A DNA stretch of 64,000 bases from Neobacillus niacini (GTDB lineage Bacteria; Bacillota; Bacilli; Bacillales; Cytobacillaceae). The translations under genes and the position numbers were made by a program. Below, piece by piece: positions 25,083 to 33,932 of the stretch. The stretch is from contig NZ_BAWM01000020.1 in assembly GCF_000759675.1 (NCBI RefSeq), positions 1-64,000 of the forward strand, written 5' to 3'. How positions within the stretch are numbered: the first letter of the stretch is position 1; each line of letters begins with the position of its first letter. Under the pieces are notes generated by a model. It made no database searches. It saw only the letters and a program-made list of their open reading frames with translations, and was not told the origin of the DNA.

Positions 25083-26093
25083 TTATCTGATCGATAACCA
25101 GTCTAATTGAGGAATTTTTAATGGTTTTAATGGTGCTCCAACTGTATGATAAAAATGGCCTAAAAAGCGTTCATACTCTGTTGATTGCTTTAACATCTTA
25201 CTTAACTGTTCTTCTAACAGTTTCTTATTCTGTTCGGACCGAGTTATATAATAATTTTCAATACACTCAAAGTAATGAAGCGGAAACAATAACCGGGAAA
25301 ATAATAAGCGCCACGAAAAAGAGGATAAAGGGGCAATACTTTGATAATCGACGAAAAACTGTCTCACATCAATCTCGTAGGTTTGTGTATTCCTAAAGTA
25401 TCGCTCCCTAGACCATTCTGCAAGATCACGACTGCGATGATCAAAAACCCAATCGAATGGGTCCTTAATGTAATAATTAGCTCCCCAAGAGTCATATGAA
25501 AAACGTTCATGACACACTGTTCCACTATCCGATTCTTTCGGTTCATCGTCCAGCTCGGTATCAACCAAATACTGGATCGCATTTTCTGTTAAACCAATAT
25601 AGTATGGAAATGAATCAATAAACATCCGTTCAAAATCATCGTCAGGTGTTTGATATAGAAGTTCACTCCATACCTTTTCAATTTGGTCCAACCGCTTTTC
25701 CCATAATTGCTTCCATTGTCCAATTCTGCTTGACCTTTCAATTTTAAATGGGACTGTTTTCCCTCGCTCATGAAATTTCGCTAACTTTCTTCCTATTTTC
25801 ACTTTTGCAGGTTTTTCTAACTGCCGATTTGCAAGCACACAATATTGCTGATTTTCCCAGGTAGTAATGAAGTCTCCCTCATTAGATTGTAAAAAGGCTG
25901 GTACATGGGGATCTCCATTTTTCCTTAAGTGTTCCGCAATTTTCTCTAGTTCATTAATATCTTCAGCTTCTCTTCCGTTAGATTTCGCAACTAAATAAAG
26001 CCAGCCATTTCCTCTAAGCGCATCGTAAGAGTCTAATTTTACGTATTCATCGACTTGTATTCCATACTTATTTTCAAGTAATTTTTGCAGCAC
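25083..26093 (-). CDS. yutH: Spore coat-associated protein YutH (CotS/kinase-like fold)
   Basis: 336-aa protein of the YutH/CotS family, a kinase-like fold found on the spore coat. Landmarks: GRKLAKFHERG, VCHERFSYDSWG (the HxD-type loop region) and DWVFDHRSRDLAEWSRE, which resembles an APH-type DFD segment. Whether it has kinase activity is unknown. GTG start supported by AAGGGG seven bases upstream. Probably transcribed in the mother cell during sporulation (family knowledge). Confidence 0.88.
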   Translation of the reverse strand: MLQKLLENKYGIQVDEYVKLDSYDALRGNGWLYLVAKSNGREAEDINELEKIAEHLRKNGDPHVPAFLQSNEGDFITTWENQQYCVLANRQLEKPAKVKIGRKLAKFHERGKTVPFKIERSSRIGQWKQLWEKRLDQIEKVWSELLYQTPDDDFERMFIDSFPYYIGLTENAIQYLVDTELDDEPKESDSGTVCHERFSYDSWGANYYIKDPFDWVFDHRSRDLAEWSRERYFRNTQTYEIDVRQFFVDYQSIAPLSSFSWRLLFSRLLFPLHYFECIENYYITRSEQNKKLLEEQLSKMLKQSTEYERFLGHFYHTVGAPLKPLKIPQLDWLSIR

Positions 26094-26303
26094 CCTTCCA
26101 CCCCTTCTCTTTTCTACTCCTATGTCATATATATGTAGTAGCCCAAAAAACTTGTTGTCTTCTTACGGAATAAAAGTATAAGAAAAACGGTATAGGAGAA
26201 ATCTGTAAGGAGGGTGATGGTTCATTCGTTCCTTTTCAAATTACCGAGCATATGTTAAGAATTAAGAATAGGTGAAAAATTCCAAGGAAAAGGTGATAAA
26301 TGG

Positions 26304-26804
26304 ATGGCAGAAGATAAAAAAATGGATTTAACAGAAGAAACTGCACGAAGATGGATCAAAGAAAGAGGCGTAGATATTCAGGATATTGCTGATTTAGTCT
26401 ATTTCTTGCAGGAAAAATACCATGAAAACTTAAAAATGGAAGACTGTATTGCAAACGTGGAACGCGTCCTATCAAAACGTGAGGTCCAAAATGCCATCAT
26501 AACGGGAATTCAGCTAGATATGTTAGCCGAGAAAAACATGCTGGAAGAACCCATTCAATCCATTATCAAAACAGATGAAAGTCTTTATGGCGTCGATGAA
26601 ATTTTAGCACTGTCCATCGTAAATGTGTATGGATCCATTGGTTTTACGAACTATGGGTATATCGATAAGCAAAAGCCAGGTATATTAGCTCATTTGAACG
26701 ATAAATCAACTGGAGAATGTCACACATTTTTAGATGACATCATCGGTGCAATCGCAGCTGCCGCCTCAAGCAGACTAGCTCACCGAGCAGCACATGTTGA
26801 ATAG
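26304..26804 (+). CDS. yutG: Phosphatidylglycerophosphatase A-like protein YutG
   Basis: 166-aa PgpA-family protein with EILALSIVNVYGSIGFTNYG and a C-terminal THAx-like FLDDIIGAIAAA stretch. E. coli PgpA dephosphorylates phosphatidylglycerophosphate in the membrane; the bacillar version is soluble-looking with weak hydrophobic segments, so function is inferred. ATG with AAGGTGAT upstream. The structured repeat copy A begins at the base after its stop codon. Confidence 0.85.
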   Translation: MAEDKKMDLTEETARRWIKERGVDIQDIADLVYFLQEKYHENLKMEDCIANVERVLSKREVQNAIITGIQLDMLAEKNMLEEPIQSIIKTDESLYGVDEILALSIVNVYGSIGFTNYGYIDKQKPGILAHLNDKSTGECHTFLDDIIGAIAAAASSRLAHRAAHVE

Positions 26805-27073
26805 AAAAGCGGAAGCGCCTTGAACAGGGAAAAATGCATTTCAATTTTTCCTAGGGGCGACAGGCATAAGACGAGCCGGCGAGAAGGTTGCTCTTTAACC
26901 TTCTTGACGGATTGACAGAAATGTGGAGGCGACTGCTCTGGGACGAAGGAATAAGACGAACTCTGCAAGAAGGCGCTTTTTGCCTTCTTCAGGGGGCGGC
27001 TTATGACTCGAGTCCCAAGGTGCCGAAACTAGACACGCTTATGACCCCGATCCCTTAGGCGCTGGAGCTAGAC
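26805..27073. repeat. GCGGAAGCGCC structured repeat, copy A (composite)
   Basis: Begins AAAAGCGGAAGCGCCTTG and ends AGGCGCTGGAGCTAGAC. It is about twice the length of copies B-D: a second inner unit is inserted between GACGGATTG and CTTATGACC. Inner hairpins: GAGAAGGTT/AACCTTCTT and AAGAAGGC/GCCTTCTT. It fills the yutG-yutF gap. Confidence 0.88.
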
Positions 27074-27092
27074 AGTAATCTAAGTTCAAATC

Positions 27093-27128
27093 TAAGAAAA
27101 GGATGGAGTTCTATCCATCCTTTTCTTA
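27093..27128. terminator. Terminator of yutF
   Basis: Perfect 14-bp stem TAAGAAAAGGATGG/CCATCCTTTTCTTA; includes the yutF stop codon. Confidence 0.92.
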
Positions 27129-27890
27129 CGGCTCCCATTGATCCAATGAATCAATCGCATATGTTGGTTTTCGGTCATAGTCAGCAAGTAATTCCTTCGT
27201 TGTTACACCCGTATGAACTAGGAGTGTATCAAGCCCTGCATTCATCCCTGCTAAAATATCGGTCTCATAATAATCACCAACCATGAGTGTTTCTTCTTTA
27301 GAGGTTCCTAAAACCTTTAACGCCTGTTCCATTATGATTGATTCAGGCTTCCCAATAAAAGTCGGCTTGGTCTTTGTTGAAACGGCAATTACAGACGTGA
27401 GCGAACCGTTTCCAGGGAATAAGCCTCTTTCTGTTGGGATCGCTATATCTCCGTTTGTTGAGATAAAGGAAGCACCATTACGGACAGCCAGGCATGCTAC
27501 GGCTAATTTTTCATAGCTAATTTCACGGTCAATTCCGATTACCACATAATCTGCATTTTCTCCAGCAAAGGTAAATTTCTTTTCCTCCAATGCCGTACGA
27601 ATACCTTCTTCCCCAATTACATAAACGGACGCATTCTTCTTTTGATCATATATATAATTCGCCGTTGCCTGACTCGTTGTAAAAACAAGGTCTTCTTCTG
27701 CAGGAATATCAAATTCCCTTAACTTTTGAGCAACTTGAGCAGGAGTCCGGGATGAATTATTGGTTACGAATAAATAAGGAATATCTTTATCCCTTAATTT
27801 TTTCACAAAATCTCCTGCCGCTTCAATTTTTTCTGATCCTTTATACATCGTTCCATCAAGATCAATTAAATAACCTTTATACTTTTTCAT
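27126..27890 (-). CDS. yutF: HAD-superfamily (NagD/class IIA) phosphatase YutF
   Basis: 254-aa HAD phosphatase. Motif I DLDGTMYKG, motif II FVTNNSS, and motif IV GDYYETDILAGMNAG with the C2A cap between. Cytoplasmic; B. subtilis YutF is active on p-nitrophenyl phosphate, natural substrate uncertain. ATG 27890 is preferred (GGGAG 8 bases upstream, 5-base gap after yutE); GTG 27899 would overlap the site. Last gene of an EAL-yutE-yutF unit. Confidence 0.92.
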   Translation of the reverse strand: MKKYKGYLIDLDGTMYKGSEKIEAAGDFVKKLRDKDIPYLFVTNNSSRTPAQVAQKLREFDIPAEEDLVFTTSQATANYIYDQKKNASVYVIGEEGIRTALEEKKFTFAGENADYVVIGIDREISYEKLAVACLAVRNGASFISTNGDIAIPTERGLFPGNGSLTSVIAVSTKTKPTFIGKPESIIMEQALKVLGTSKEETLMVGDYYETDILAGMNAGLDTLLVHTGVTTKELLADYDRKPTYAIDSLDQWEP

Positions 27891-27895
27891 GTTGA

Positions 27896-28333
27896 TCACT
27901 CCCTAAATGCCGATACTGGACCTAGTTCATTCGCAAGATAGTCTCGTACATTCTTAGGAAATAAAGCTAAGGCATTAATATGGCTGTAAAATTGTTTTTG
28001 AAGTTCACTGTGGTCAATCTCCGTATACAACTGGACGAGTACCTTCCGATACTGGACTAGTATTTTTAAGCTTTTACCTGTTTCATCCGATACAACCTTT
28101 TCGTCCATTAATATCTCGATAATATCCTCATAACTGCCAGGGTCTCTCATAATAAACCCATCTATCATCGCGTTACCCACATCTAACACCGACTCAATCA
28201 TAAGATGTGTAATCCGTTCTAATGCTGCTTTTTCTATCGGTGTTGACCATTGATTCTGACTAGAAAATAGGCTGATTTGCTTTTCTAAGAAAACCAATGT
28301 TGTCTCCAACTTTTCGCGGTCTACAAAATACAT
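27896..28333 (-). CDS. yutE: DUF86/HepT-like protein YutE
   Basis: 145-aa all-helical HEPN-like (DUF86) protein. HepT toxins have R-x4-6-H-x-Y; here the corresponding segment is YRKVLVQLY, with Gln in place of His, so RNase activity is doubtful. No MntA/nucleotidyltransferase partner gene is adjacent. I use ATG 28333 (MYFVDR, GAGGAAGTGG upstream). A frame start at 28360 would overlap the EAL gene's stop as ATGA. Function unknown. Confidence 0.82.
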   Translation of the reverse strand: MYFVDREKLETTLVFLEKQISLFSSQNQWSTPIEKAALERITHLMIESVLDVGNAMIDGFIMRDPGSYEDIIEILMDEKVVSDETGKSLKILVQYRKVLVQLYTEIDHSELQKQFYSHINALALFPKNVRDYLANELGPVSAFRE

Positions 28334-28356
28334 TTCATCCACTTCCTCATTAATAA

Positions 28357-29664
28357 TCATCTCGTTGCAATTTCATTAAAAAACATAGCTGGGCGCGCGT
28401 AAAAATTCCCCTGTGCTAAGTCAACATTATTTCTAGTTAATACGGAAGCCTCCTCTTGGTTTTCGATTCCTTCCGCCACCACTAAAGACCCCGCCTCCTT
28501 AGCTATAAGGAGCAATCCCTTTAACATTGACTCCTTTACAGAGTTTTTATCTATATTTTCAATCACAGAACGATCAATCTTTATTATATCAGGCATGAGT
28601 TCACTGATCGTATTTAAGCTTGCATAACCTGCTCCTGTATCATCAACAGCAATCTTAAATCCCATTAAACGTAATACATTAATATTAAAAGCAAAATTCT
28701 TCAAACCTTCGATTGAATCCCGTTCTGTGACTTCAAAGGTAATTTTCCTCGGGGATATACCCCTATATTTCTGTAGTAACATTTTCAAATCACTGGTAAA
28801 TCTAATATTCCCTAGAGTTAAAGGGGTACAATTAACAAATATATCTTGACGGCAGCGAGATGCTTTTACTTGCTGGAACATTTTTTCCAACACAATCATT
28901 TCTAATTCATACAGACGGCTTGTTTGTCTTGCCACAGAAAAAAGCTGTAAAGGAGCTTCTAAAGCAGTCCCTTTTGGACCACGAGTAAGCAGTTCCCATG
29001 CACGTATCTCATTTGTGGCCACATCAATAATTGGCTGTGCTAACAAGGTAATAGCCTTCTTGGTAATAATTTTGTTGATCGCAAACAGCATTTCATTAAT
29101 CTCTAGCTGCTCTCGCTTCTCAGCAATGCCAATTGCTTGTCTGTGCGCTTTTAATATAGAATCTTGGATTGAATATTCATATTTATCGACAAACATATAC
29201 CCTGCTTCAAAAGTCGGATACACAGAAGAATACAATTTCATGAATCTTTGCGCTACTTCGTTTGATATCTTTTTCATTATAATATCAATATTTGAAATAG
29301 AATGTCGATCATGGTCAACGGTAATTAATAGGGTAATTCCTTCCCCATAATAATCATGAAGGGTAATAAATTCCTTTGGGTTAACTTCTTGTTCCACAAC
29401 TATTTGAAAAAGTTTCTTCATATTTTTCAACATCTTAGAATGCTGCTGCTGGGTTTCTGCCTGTTCAATTACATCCTTTTGGTTACTTAATTTAAAAACT
29501 ATTACTGCTACCTCGTGCCCAGCATCAAAAGCATTCGTTACCCCTTCTATTAAAGGATTGCGCAAGGTAAATTGAGGAGGGTAATAGCGTATGGACGAAA
29601 GAGGTAAAATAATCTTTCCCCATTGCATCACACTTTTAACTTTATTCATGTAACGACAGTCCAT
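28357..29664 (-). CDS. EAL-domain protein, probable cyclic-di-GMP phosphodiesterase
   Basis: 435 aa. The first about 190 residues are a variable region without a recognised signature (possibly a degenerate GGDEF-like domain); the C-terminal 240 form an EAL domain. Motifs look intact: AQPIIDV with WELLTRG (EAL), FVNCTP, FEVTERD, DDTGAGYASL, IIKIDRSVIE, VAEGIE and QGNFYARP. So it may degrade cyclic-di-GMP. No membrane segment. ATG 29664 has AGAGGG upstream. Located immediately upstream of yutE. Confidence 0.88.
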   Translation of the reverse strand: MDCRYMNKVKSVMQWGKIILPLSSIRYYPPQFTLRNPLIEGVTNAFDAGHEVAVIVFKLSNQKDVIEQAETQQQHSKMLKNMKKLFQIVVEQEVNPKEFITLHDYYGEGITLLITVDHDRHSISNIDIIMKKISNEVAQRFMKLYSSVYPTFEAGYMFVDKYEYSIQDSILKAHRQAIGIAEKREQLEINEMLFAINKIITKKAITLLAQPIIDVATNEIRAWELLTRGPKGTALEAPLQLFSVARQTSRLYELEMIVLEKMFQQVKASRCRQDIFVNCTPLTLGNIRFTSDLKMLLQKYRGISPRKITFEVTERDSIEGLKNFAFNINVLRLMGFKIAVDDTGAGYASLNTISELMPDIIKIDRSVIENIDKNSVKESMLKGLLLIAKEAGSLVVAEGIENQEEASVLTRNNVDLAQGNFYARPAMFFNEIATR

Positions 29665-29850
29665 GGACTCCATCCCTCTCAGAAGCAACATACGACAATA
29701 ATAAGTATATTGTAACACAATTTGACAGTATTCGGTTTTCCCCTTCAGTAAATTTTTAACAATATTCTATTTACTTCAATATTCCCCCACTGACATATTA
29801 TTTGGTAATATAAAAAGGATGGAGAAATTAACTAAAGGAGAACACAATAC

Positions 29851-30117
29851 ATGAAAGAACGTTTTTTCTTATACGATGATACAGAGGATACAAAAACACG
29901 ATTTGTAAGCTTTGTTGGTGACAACCAGCGATTTGATTTGGCAATTGTTAAAACTGACCGTCATTATGGAAAACATCTTGTCCTCGATATACAAGGGAAT
30001 CGCTTTGCGATCATTGGTGAGGATGACTTGAAAGAGGAAGGGTATTTAGAATACGCTTTTCAATTAAATGAAGAGGACGCAGAAGAATTACGTTCCTTTT
30101 TATTAGAATTACTATAA
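29851..30117 (+). CDS. DUF3055 family protein
   Basis: 88-aa protein matching DUF3055 (start MKERFFLYDDT, then GKHLVLDIQGNRFAIIGEDD). Cytoplasmic, acidic, function unknown. ATG with AAAGGAG. The gene is followed by structured repeat copy B and then another small plus-strand gene. Confidence 0.78.
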   Translation: MKERFFLYDDTEDTKTRFVSFVGDNQRFDLAIVKTDRHYGKHLVLDIQGNRFAIIGEDDLKEEGYLEYAFQLNEEDAEELRSFLLELL

Positions 30118-30149
30118 TTTTTTATCATTCCTTTTTACATACTAAGAAC

Positions 30150-30269
30150 AAAAGGTGGAAGCGCCTTGCACAGAGGCGGCAGGCATAAGACGAGCCGGCG
30201 AGAAGGTTGTTTTTCAACCTTCTTGACGGATTGGCTTATGACCCCGAGCCCCTAGGCGCTGCAGCTAGA
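30150..30269. repeat. GCGGAAGCGCC structured repeat, copy B
   Basis: Begins AAAGGTGGAAGCGCCTTG and ends AGGCGCTGCAGCTAGAT. Inner hairpin AGAAGGTTG/CAACCTTCT inside CATAAG/CTTATG arms. It ends just before the ribosome binding site of the next gene. Confidence 0.88.
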
Positions 30270-30290
30270 TTATTAAAAAGGAGTGAGAGT

Positions 30291-30575
30291 ATGGCGGATA
30301 AGAAAGAAAGAAACTATTTTGATTTATCCAATGTTGAAAAGCAGAAGAACTTTCTAACTGCAGAGGAATACCCAGAAGGTCCCTATGGATCTCCTATAGG
30401 TAAAAATGAGCCAGTTGAAAATAAAAGCACTCCCTGGCAGGAAGGGCAGCGCTTTTATAGCGCCTTTAATTATGAGGATAAAACGTTTCATCAGAATATT
30501 CCACGGCAAATGGAAGGGGCTCACCCAACACATGACGACCCAGAGAGTGATGAACAACCTCCGTATAATCAATAA
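30291..30575 (+). CDS. Small acidic protein, function unknown
   Basis: 94-aa hydrophilic protein (MADKKERNYFDLSNVEKQKN at the start; Pro/Glu/Gln-rich end). I do not recognise its family with confidence; similar short cytosolic proteins occur in bacilli. ATG has AAGGAGTGAG upstream. Its leader is occupied by structured repeat copy B, which ends 21 bases before the start codon. No motif suggests an enzyme. Confidence 0.75.
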   Translation: MADKKERNYFDLSNVEKQKNFLTAEEYPEGPYGSPIGKNEPVENKSTPWQEGQRFYSAFNYEDKTFHQNIPRQMEGAHPTHDDPESDEQPPYNQ

Positions 30576-30581
30576 TAAAGA

Positions 30582-30612
30582 AGCTCGCCAAATGGCGAGC
30601 CTTTATTTTTTT
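30582..30612 (+). terminator. Terminator of the 94-aa ORF
   Basis: Perfect stem GCTCGCC/GGCGAGC, 4-base loop, then CTTTATTTTTTT. Confidence 0.9.
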
Positions 30613-30878
30613 ACTTTTTTTAGAACGAAATAGGCACAGCCAAAATTACAGTATTCATACAAATATTCACTTAAAGTACTGATTTTGGTATCAAAGGTAG
30701 CTTTTTGATTTTGATCTTCAAAAAAGCCTTTAAGCCGGAGTTGTCCATAACCCCAATCCCCGACAATATAATCATATCTAGATAATATATCACTATATCT
30801 CGCCTTTAAGGCTTCATCATTAAAGGCCTCTCTGTGTTCCTGCACTATTTCATACGTGGAGCCGTTGATATTGATCAT
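30603..30878 (-). CDS. yutD: DUF1027 protein YutD
   Basis: 91-aa YutD/DUF1027 protein with the characteristic IVGDWGYGQLRLKGFF and YCNFGCAYFVLK segments (three Cys/Trp-rich conserved blocks). Cytoplasmic, function unknown. ATG with GAGGTGATAA. Convergent with the 94-aa gene, sharing its terminator. Confidence 0.88.
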   Translation of the reverse strand: MININGSTYEIVQEHREAFNDEALKARYSDILSRYDYIVGDWGYGQLRLKGFFEDQNQKATFDTKISTLSEYLYEYCNFGCAYFVLKKVKK

Positions 30879-30991
30879 GTTATCACCTCAAATTTACCAG
30901 TAAATCTTTCTTTCATTATAACCGATTCACCATCAATTACTAAGAAAAAAAATCAGTTATTTGGCTATTCTAAAAAAAGGAGGTGCTTTAA

Positions 30992-31630
30992 GTGAAAAAA
31001 TGGTCGATGATCATTGGTTTTTGTTTACTCCTAACAGCAGCAGGCTGCTCAAAGGATATGGCAAATCGTGATGTTTATGAAGAAAGCGGAGATACCATAA
31101 ATGTCAATAACAAAAGAGAAGAGCTTTATAATGAAGGCGGCAGTCGTGGTGTTCGAAATGTGAGCGATGATTATGGCTTTGTTCGTCATCAAAAAAGCCC
31201 TATCCAGAATGACCGGGGAGGAACTGAACACTATTCGGCTATTGACCGTGAACAAGTTGCTAATATTATTAGTCAGCTGAGCACGGACGTACCTAATGTA
31301 AATGATGTAGCTACTTTAGTGACAGACCAAGAAGTTCTAATTGCCTATAGTTCAGATACTAAGAACCGTAATCAAACGGCAGACCAGGTAAAAAGAACAG
31401 CTATGTCAGTTGTTCCAAGATTTTATCATGTGTATGTATCTGACGATAAAAACCTAATGCGAGATGTGGAAAATCTTGCAAATCTTGATTCAACAAGCAG
31501 AAATGCACGAAATTCGGTAAACCAACTAATTACACTAATGAAAAAGTCACCACAAGGCAATCGAATGAGCGATAGTGAAGACGAAAACGGTGCTACAGCT
31601 AATGATACTATAAATAGAACGAAGCGTTAA
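30992..31630 (+). CDS. yutC: YhcN/YlaJ-family sporulation lipoprotein (YutC)
   Basis: 212-aa lipoprotein: signal with lipobox TAAGC (Cys about residue 19), a charged linker, then the YhcN/YlaJ domain (about 85-190; YSAIDREQVANIISQL, then FYHVYVSDDKNL). Family members localise to the spore inner membrane region and affect germination. GTG start with AAAGGAGG. Followed by a strong terminator and the collapsed repeat copy E. Confidence 0.85.
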   Translation: MKKWSMIIGFCLLLTAAGCSKDMANRDVYEESGDTINVNNKREELYNEGGSRGVRNVSDDYGFVRHQKSPIQNDRGGTEHYSAIDREQVANIISQLSTDVPNVNDVATLVTDQEVLIAYSSDTKNRNQTADQVKRTAMSVVPRFYHVYVSDDKNLMRDVENLANLDSTSRNARNSVNQLITLMKKSPQGNRMSDSEDENGATANDTINRTKR

Positions 31631-31670
31631 AAAAAAGAGTTCAGCCCTAGTGGACTGAACTCTTTTTTTG
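31629..31670. terminator. Terminator after yutC
   Basis: Stem AAAAAAGAGTTCAG/CTGAACTCTTTTTT. Confidence 0.93.
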
Positions 31671-31674
31671 ACTA

Positions 31675-31702
31675 CTACAGCGCCTAGGCGCTTCTGCTTT
31701 TC
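31675..31702 (-). repeat. GCGGAAGCGCC structured repeat, collapsed copy E
   Basis: On the minus strand AAAAGCAGAAGCGCCT is joined directly to AGGCGCTGTAGTAG: the two ends of the longer repeat with nothing between them. Confidence 0.75.
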
Positions 31703-31710
31703 ATTTTATC

Positions 31711-32628
31711 TTATGCTTCTTTTGCTTCAGTTTCTCCAAGCAATTGTTTATGCTTAGCTGCTGCATTAACCTGTTCATCTGCATGGTAGGATGAACGTAC
31801 TAACGGACCTGCCTCGCAATGACTAAAACCTTTAGTGATGGCAATTTCACGTAATTCGGCAAATTCCTCTGGACGATAATATTTTTCAACCTTTAGATGG
31901 CTCTTAGAGGGTTGTAAATATTGTCCAATTGTCATTATATCTACATTATTTGCTCTTAGGTCATCCATGACCTCGATAATTTCTTCTTTTGTTTCTCCAA
32001 GACCAACCATTAAGCTTGATTTCGTTGGTATTGTAGGCTGCATTTCTTTCGCTCTGCGCAAAAATTCTAATGAACGCTCATACTTTGCACGTGCTCTAAC
32101 TCTTGGTGTAAGTCTTCTTACCGTTTCAATATTATGATTTAAGATGTCAGGCTTTGCATCCATTAACAATGCTAGATTTTCTTCCTTTCCACCCATATCT
32201 GATGGGAGAACCTCAATACTAGTAAAAGGATTCTTTCTTCTAATCGCTTTAACGGTTTCTGCAAAAACTCCTGCACCGCCATCTTTTAAATCATCCCGGG
32301 CTACCGCAGTAACCACAACATGTTTTAAGTTCATTAATTGAACAGAATCTGCCACTCGTTCTGGTTCTGCCAAATCTAATTCTGTTGGCAATCCTGTTTT
32401 AACTGCACAGAAACGGCAGGCACGTGTACATGTATCACCGAGGATCATGAAGGTAGCCGTTCTTCTTTCAGCCCAACATTCGTGAATATTGGGGCAGCGC
32501 GCCTCCTCACATACCGTATGTAGGTTTTTTTCGCGCATCATTTTTTTTAAGCCTGTATAATGTTCATTCGTATTTAATTTTATTTTCAACCATTCCGGTT
32601 TTCTTAGGTATTCTTCATTTCTGCTCAC
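31711..32628 (-). CDS. lipA: Lipoyl synthase
   Basis: Radical-SAM enzyme inserting two sulfurs into octanoyl groups of E2 subunits and GcvH. 305 aa. Visible: auxiliary cluster C-x4-C-x5-C ([13 protein letters not shown]), radical [11 protein letters not shown], and the C-terminal RSSYHA motif. The start is GTG 32628 ([12 protein letters not shown]), matching the family N-terminus, with AGGGGTGG upstream; the open frame upstream has no support. Substrate protein GcvH is encoded at 50331 in this window. Confidence 0.96.
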   Translation of the reverse strand: MSRNEEYLRKPEWLKIKLNTNEHYTGLKKMMREKNLHTVCEEARCPNIHECWAERRTATFMILGDTCTRACRFCAVKTGLPTELDLAEPERVADSVQLMNLKHVVVTAVARDDLKDGGAGVFAETVKAIRRKNPFTSIEVLPSDMGGKEENLALLMDAKPDILNHNIETVRRLTPRVRARAKYERSLEFLRRAKEMQPTIPTKSSLMVGLGETKEEIIEVMDDLRANNVDIMTIGQYLQPSKSHLKVEKYYRPEEFAELREIAITKGFSHCEAGPLVRSSYHADEQVNAAAKHKQLLGETEAKEA

Positions 32629-32793
32629 TTTTCCACCCCTATAAATGAGTTTGCTCCTTGTCACTTTACCATACTTTTTGTAACAACGACAAGCAGACTA
32701 ACTTCGTAAGCTCCTATTTCCAATTATTGTCCATAATGAAATTGCCTAGAAATCATAAACTAAAAGCGTACAATAATCGGAAGGAGGATTCCT

Positions 32794-33783
32794 GTGCGGG
32801 CATTTCTGATAATTGGAACTATCCTCTTATTTATGAGCCTTTCTCTCAGGGATGCTCATGCTAAAGGTCCTGATGAGCATCAGGAAAGAATGAAGCTTTA
32901 CAAAAAGGTGGAAACACTCACGCAAATTCCTTGGTATTACTTAGCAGCAGTGGATCAATACGAAAGGAATATCCGACAGGTACGTAAAGACTTACCTAAA
33001 GCGGAAAGTGTGATTGGGATTTATTTCACCCCCGAGAAATGGGCTGGTCCAACAAATCCAAAAACTGAGGAAGAAAACCCTGCAATTATCCAGTTTTTCA
33101 ACGGTATGGGCGTTGATGGGGATGGAGATGGTAAAGCTAGTTTAAAAAATGACGAAGATGTCTTATATGCTTTTGCCAATTATCTTCTTTCATATGGAAC
33201 AGATCACGATAATATTAAAATCGGGTTATGGAATTATTATCAGCGTGATAAGACAGTTGGCATTATTGTTGGCAAGGCGCAAATTTACCGCCATTTTGGT
33301 CGGTTAGAATTAGATACACATGTATTTCCTCTACCGCTGCGCAGCAATCACAGCTATCGCAGTACTTGGGGTGATGCTAGGGGCTGGGGAGGCAGAAGAA
33401 TTCATGAGGGTACAGACATATTTGCAGACTATGGTGTTCCTGTACGTGCTACAAATTATGGCATAGTTGAAATGAAGGGCTGGAATAAGTTTGGTGGCTG
33501 GAGAGTAGGAATTCGTGATATTAATAATACGTATCATTATTTTGCTCATCTTAGCGGTTTTGCTAAAGATTTAAAAGTTGGTCAAATCGTTGAACCAGGA
33601 ACCATGATTGGCGGTGTCGGCAGTTCAGGTTATGGACCACCGGGGACATCCGGAAAATTTCCTCCTCATTTGCACTATGGTATGTATAAAGATAATGGTT
33701 ACACCGAATGGTCCTTTGACCCAACGCCACATTTAAGATTGTGGAAACAGCAAGAAAGACATGCATTAGTAAAGAAGAGATAA
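32794..33783 (+). CDS. lytH: L-Ala-D-Glu endopeptidase LytH (YunA), M23 family
   Basis: 329 aa with an N-terminal signal peptide (about 1-23), a helical middle domain, and a C-terminal M23/LytM zinc peptidase: HEGTDIFADYG and PPHLHYGM carry the metal ligands. LytH trims spore cortex peptidoglycan side chains late in sporulation in B. subtilis. GTG start with GGAAGGAGG. The structured repeat copy C begins inside the stop codon. Confidence 0.93.
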   Translation: MRAFLIIGTILLFMSLSLRDAHAKGPDEHQERMKLYKKVETLTQIPWYYLAAVDQYERNIRQVRKDLPKAESVIGIYFTPEKWAGPTNPKTEEENPAIIQFFNGMGVDGDGDGKASLKNDEDVLYAFANYLLSYGTDHDNIKIGLWNYYQRDKTVGIIVGKAQIYRHFGRLELDTHVFPLPLRSNHSYRSTWGDARGWGGRRIHEGTDIFADYGVPVRATNYGIVEMKGWNKFGGWRVGIRDINNTYHYFAHLSGFAKDLKVGQIVEPGTMIGGVGSSGYGPPGTSGKFPPHLHYGMYKDNGYTEWSFDPTPHLRLWKQQERHALVKKR

Positions 33784-33900
33784 AAGCGGAAGCGCCTTGT
33801 CCAGGGGTGACAGGCATATGACGCACCCTGCAAGAAGGCGTTTTTTGCCTTCTTCAGGGGGTGACTTATGACCCCGAGCCCCTAGGCGCTGTAGCTAGAT
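33782..33900. repeat. GCGGAAGCGCC structured repeat, copy C
   Basis: Begins AAAAGCGGAAGCGCCTTG, overlapping the lytH stop codon by two bases, and ends AGGCGCTGTAGCTAGAT. Inner stem AAGAAGGC/GCCTTCTT. Confidence 0.88.
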
Positions 33901-33909
33901 AAAAAAGTA

Positions 33910-33931
33910 AGGACTGTCGATTGACAGTCCT
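33910..33931 (-). terminator. Terminator of yunB
   Basis: Perfect 9-bp stem AGGACTGTC/GACAGTCCT followed by TTACTTTTTTATC on the minus strand. Confidence 0.9.
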
Positions 33932-33932
33932 C

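Noticed and set aside
26200-26260. 13-codon leader peptide before yutG
   Set aside because: The AAGGAGG is too close to its ATG and the peptide has no runs of a regulatory amino acid; no attenuator structure seen.
27896-28360. HepT/MntA toxin-antitoxin pair at yutE
   Set aside because: No nucleotidyltransferase partner and the catalytic His of the HEPN motif is Gln.
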